Source of the DNA: Paracoccus saliphilus
Lineage (GTDB): Bacteria > Pseudomonadota > Alphaproteobacteria > Rhodobacterales > Rhodobacteraceae
DNA: 64,000 nt
Assembly (NCBI RefSeq): GCF_028553805.1
Contig: NZ_CP067140.1
Coordinates: forward strand, 1,364,001 to 1,428,000
Direction of reading: 5' to 3'
This document shows positions 62,382-64,000 of this stretch, piece by piece (position 1 is the stretch's first letter; the number at the start of each line of letters is the position of its first letter). A program made the translations under genes and the position numbers. The notes under the pieces are model-generated. The model did no database searches, was not told the origin of the DNA, and was given only the letters and a program-made list of their open reading frames with translations.

Positions 62382-64000
62382 AACCCGTCGGCGCCATTTC
62401 CTCGCGGGCGGCATTCATTCCCGACGCCCAGCTTCTGGTGACCGGCGGGCTGGTGCTGATCGTCATCTCGCTGGTGATCCCGCTGCCGCCCGGCCTGCTC
62501 GATTTCGGCATCGCCCTGTCCATCGCCACCGCGACGCTGGTTCTGGTGATGGCCTCGCTGGTGGACAAGCCCGCCGATTTCCAGGCCTTTCCCGTGCTCT
62601 TGCTGGTGTCCCTGGTGATCCGCCTGTCGCTGAACGTGTCCTCGACGCGGCTGATCCTGACCGAGGGTCATACGGGCAAGAGTGCTGCCGGGCAGGTGAT
62701 CAGCGGCTTCGCGGATTTCGTGGCGGGTGGTTCGCTGCTGGTCGGGCTGACCATCTTCGCGGTGATCTCGGTGGTCAATTTCATGGTCATCACCAAGGGC
62801 TCCGGGCGGATGGCCGAGGTCGCGGCGCGTTTCGCGCTGGATTCGCTGCCGGGTAAGCAACTGGCCATCGATGGCGATTTGAACGCCGGTGCCATCACCC
62901 ATGAAGAGGCAAAACAGCGCCGGATCCTCGAGCAGCGCGAGATCAGCTTTTTCGGCTCGCTCGATGGCGCCTCAAAATTTGTCAAGGGCGACGCGATTGC
63001 GGGTATCGTTATCACCCTGATCAACCTGCTGATCGGCCTCAGCGTGGGCGTCGCGGTGCATGGCATGCCGATTGGCGAGGCGCTGGCGAGCTATTCGCAT
63101 CTGACCATCGGCGACGGCCTTGTCAGCCAGATCCCGGCCCTCGTCACCTCGATGGCCGCTGCATTGCTCTTGTCGCGGGGCGGGGCGACGGACACCACGG
63201 CGCAGCTTGTCTCCCGGCAGGTCCTGTCCGGCTGGCAGGCCATCGCCGTCGTGGCAGCGGCAATGGCACTGATGTCATTCGTTCCCGGTATGCCACGCGG
63301 ATTGTTCCTTGCACTGGCGTTGGTCATGGGGGCGGGGGCCTGGCTGTTGGCGCGTCGTCTGGCGCGGGCCGAGGAATTGCCGCCCGAGCCTGTCGATATT
63401 CCAGCCGAGCGTCCGGCGGAACGGATCGGCGACATCCTGGACACCGATGAGATCATGGTCGAGATCGGGACGGATCTGGTCACCGCCGCATTGGACGAGG
63501 CGCGCGGGCTGGGCAGCAGGATCTCTAACCTGCGCATCCATGTCGCGCGCAGCTTTGGCGTGATCCTGCCGGATGTCCGCATCACCGACACGGATGAATT
63601 GCTTCCCGGCGATTACCGGATTCGCATTCAGGGCGTGATCCGGGGACGCGGCAGCCTGCGCGTCAGGGAGGTGCTGGCGCTCGGCCCGGATGAATTGCTG
63701 CAGGAGCTGGGCGGTATCGCGGTGCAAGAGCCGGTCTATTCCAGTCCCGCCCGCTGGATCTCGACCGAGGATCAGGACAATGCCGCAACGATGGGGGCGA
63801 CGGTGGTCAGCCCGATGGAAGTCCTGTCCACCCATCTGATGGAGGCGGTGAGGGCGAACCTGCCCGCATTGCTGACCCTGACCGCCTTGCAGCGCCAGGT
63901 CGACGAGTTGAAATCCCTGTCCGATCCGGCGCGGGCCGAACGCTATGGCCGCTATTTCGAAAGCATCATCCCCGACAAGGTGACGCCCGAAACAATTCTG
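62378..64000 (+). CDS. flhA: Flagellar export protein FlhA (3' end outside window)
   Basis: 541 codons visible. Eight or so membrane helices (ITGGL..VIPLPPGLLDF, LVDKPADFQAFPVLLLVSLV, RLSLNVSSTRLIL) and the FHIPEP signatures (GKQLAIDGDLNAGAI, SFFGSLDGASKFVKGDAIAG) are followed by the start of the cytoplasmic domain. FlhA is the export gate platform. Continues past 64000. Confidence 0.95.
   Translation, partial: MKPVGAISSRAAFIPDAQLLVTGGLVLIVISLVIPLPPGLLDFGIALSIATATLVLVMASLVDKPADFQAFPVLLLVSLVIRLSLNVSSTRLILTEGHTGKSAAGQVISGFADFVAGGSLLVGLTIFAVISVVNFMVITKGSGRMAEVAARFALDSLPGKQLAIDGDLNAGAITHEEAKQRRILEQREISFFGSLDGASKFVKGDAIAGIVITLINLLIGLSVGVAVHGMPIGEALASYSHLTIGDGLVSQIPALVTSMAAALLLSRGGATDTTAQLVSRQVLSGWQAIAVVAAAMALMSFVPGMPRGLFLALALVMGAGAWLLARRLARAEELPPEPVDIPAERPAERIGDILDTDEIMVEIGTDLVTAALDEARGLGSRISNLRIHVARSFGVILPDVRITDTDELLPGDYRIRIQGVIRGRGSLRVREVLALGPDELLQELGGIAVQEPVYSSPARWISTEDQDNAATMGATVVSPMEVLSTHLMEAVRANLPALLTLTALQRQVDELKSLSDPARAERYGRYFESIIPDKVTPETIL

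Overview
The window reads as alphaproteobacterial chromosome, most likely Paracoccus or a close Rhodobacterales relative. This is inferred from the high-GC core genes, the diaminopimelate epimerase-MtaB-XseB-IspA-Dxs order, an alphaproteobacterial flagellar cluster (fliF, fliH-like, fliN, fliP / fliL, motE-like, motA, flhA) with a CtrA-like box, and the class II ribonucleotide reductase tail at the left edge. No rRNA genes, CRISPR array or complete prophage were seen.

Left edge (1-1267): end of a B12-dependent ribonucleotide reductase, then a DUF6152-like/DUF6644-like pair. 1268-11212 is a mobile-element graveyard: an IS110-family element, an IS701-family element with perfect 22-bp ends, a truncated frameshifted IS5-type copy, a decayed Tn7-like transposition operon (tnsA'-tniA' joined by deletion, then tniB and tniQ), and an IS3 element that has split a small HTH gene. 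11730-18229 is an intact catabolic cassette: a carbamoylsarcosine-amidase-like hydrolase, an amidohydrolase, a HAD hydrolase, a three-part TRAP transporter and a TetR regulator.

18399-23545 holds small unknown genes and debris: a chimeric metallophosphoesterase fragment beside its intact copy, an orphan Phd-type antitoxin and an internally deleted BCS1-like ATPase. 24191-48230 is a defence island. A DUF6615-like gene precedes a tightly coupled five-gene operon: a 1720-aa DEAD/DEAH helicase with a DUF1998-like end, an SNF2 helicase, a 1479-aa adenine methyltransferase, an SMC/Rad50-like ATPase and an HNH nuclease. It looks like a fused DISARM/Hma-type system in which an HNH protein stands where DISARM has a phospholipase D. 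Converging on it is an Hsp70-like ATPase with a partner whose C-terminus resembles the GrpE beta domain, which may be a previously undescribed chaperone module. Then comes a Gabija-like pair (OLD-type nuclease plus UvrD-like helicase) bracketed by perfect 137-bp direct repeats.

49614-64000 is conserved chromosome: tRNA-Lys, dapF, mtaB, a PaiB-like protein, a deacetylase-family protein, xseB, ispA, dxs and the flagellar cluster. The tRNA-Lys gene marks the right edge of the variable region, but no integrase or second att copy was found.
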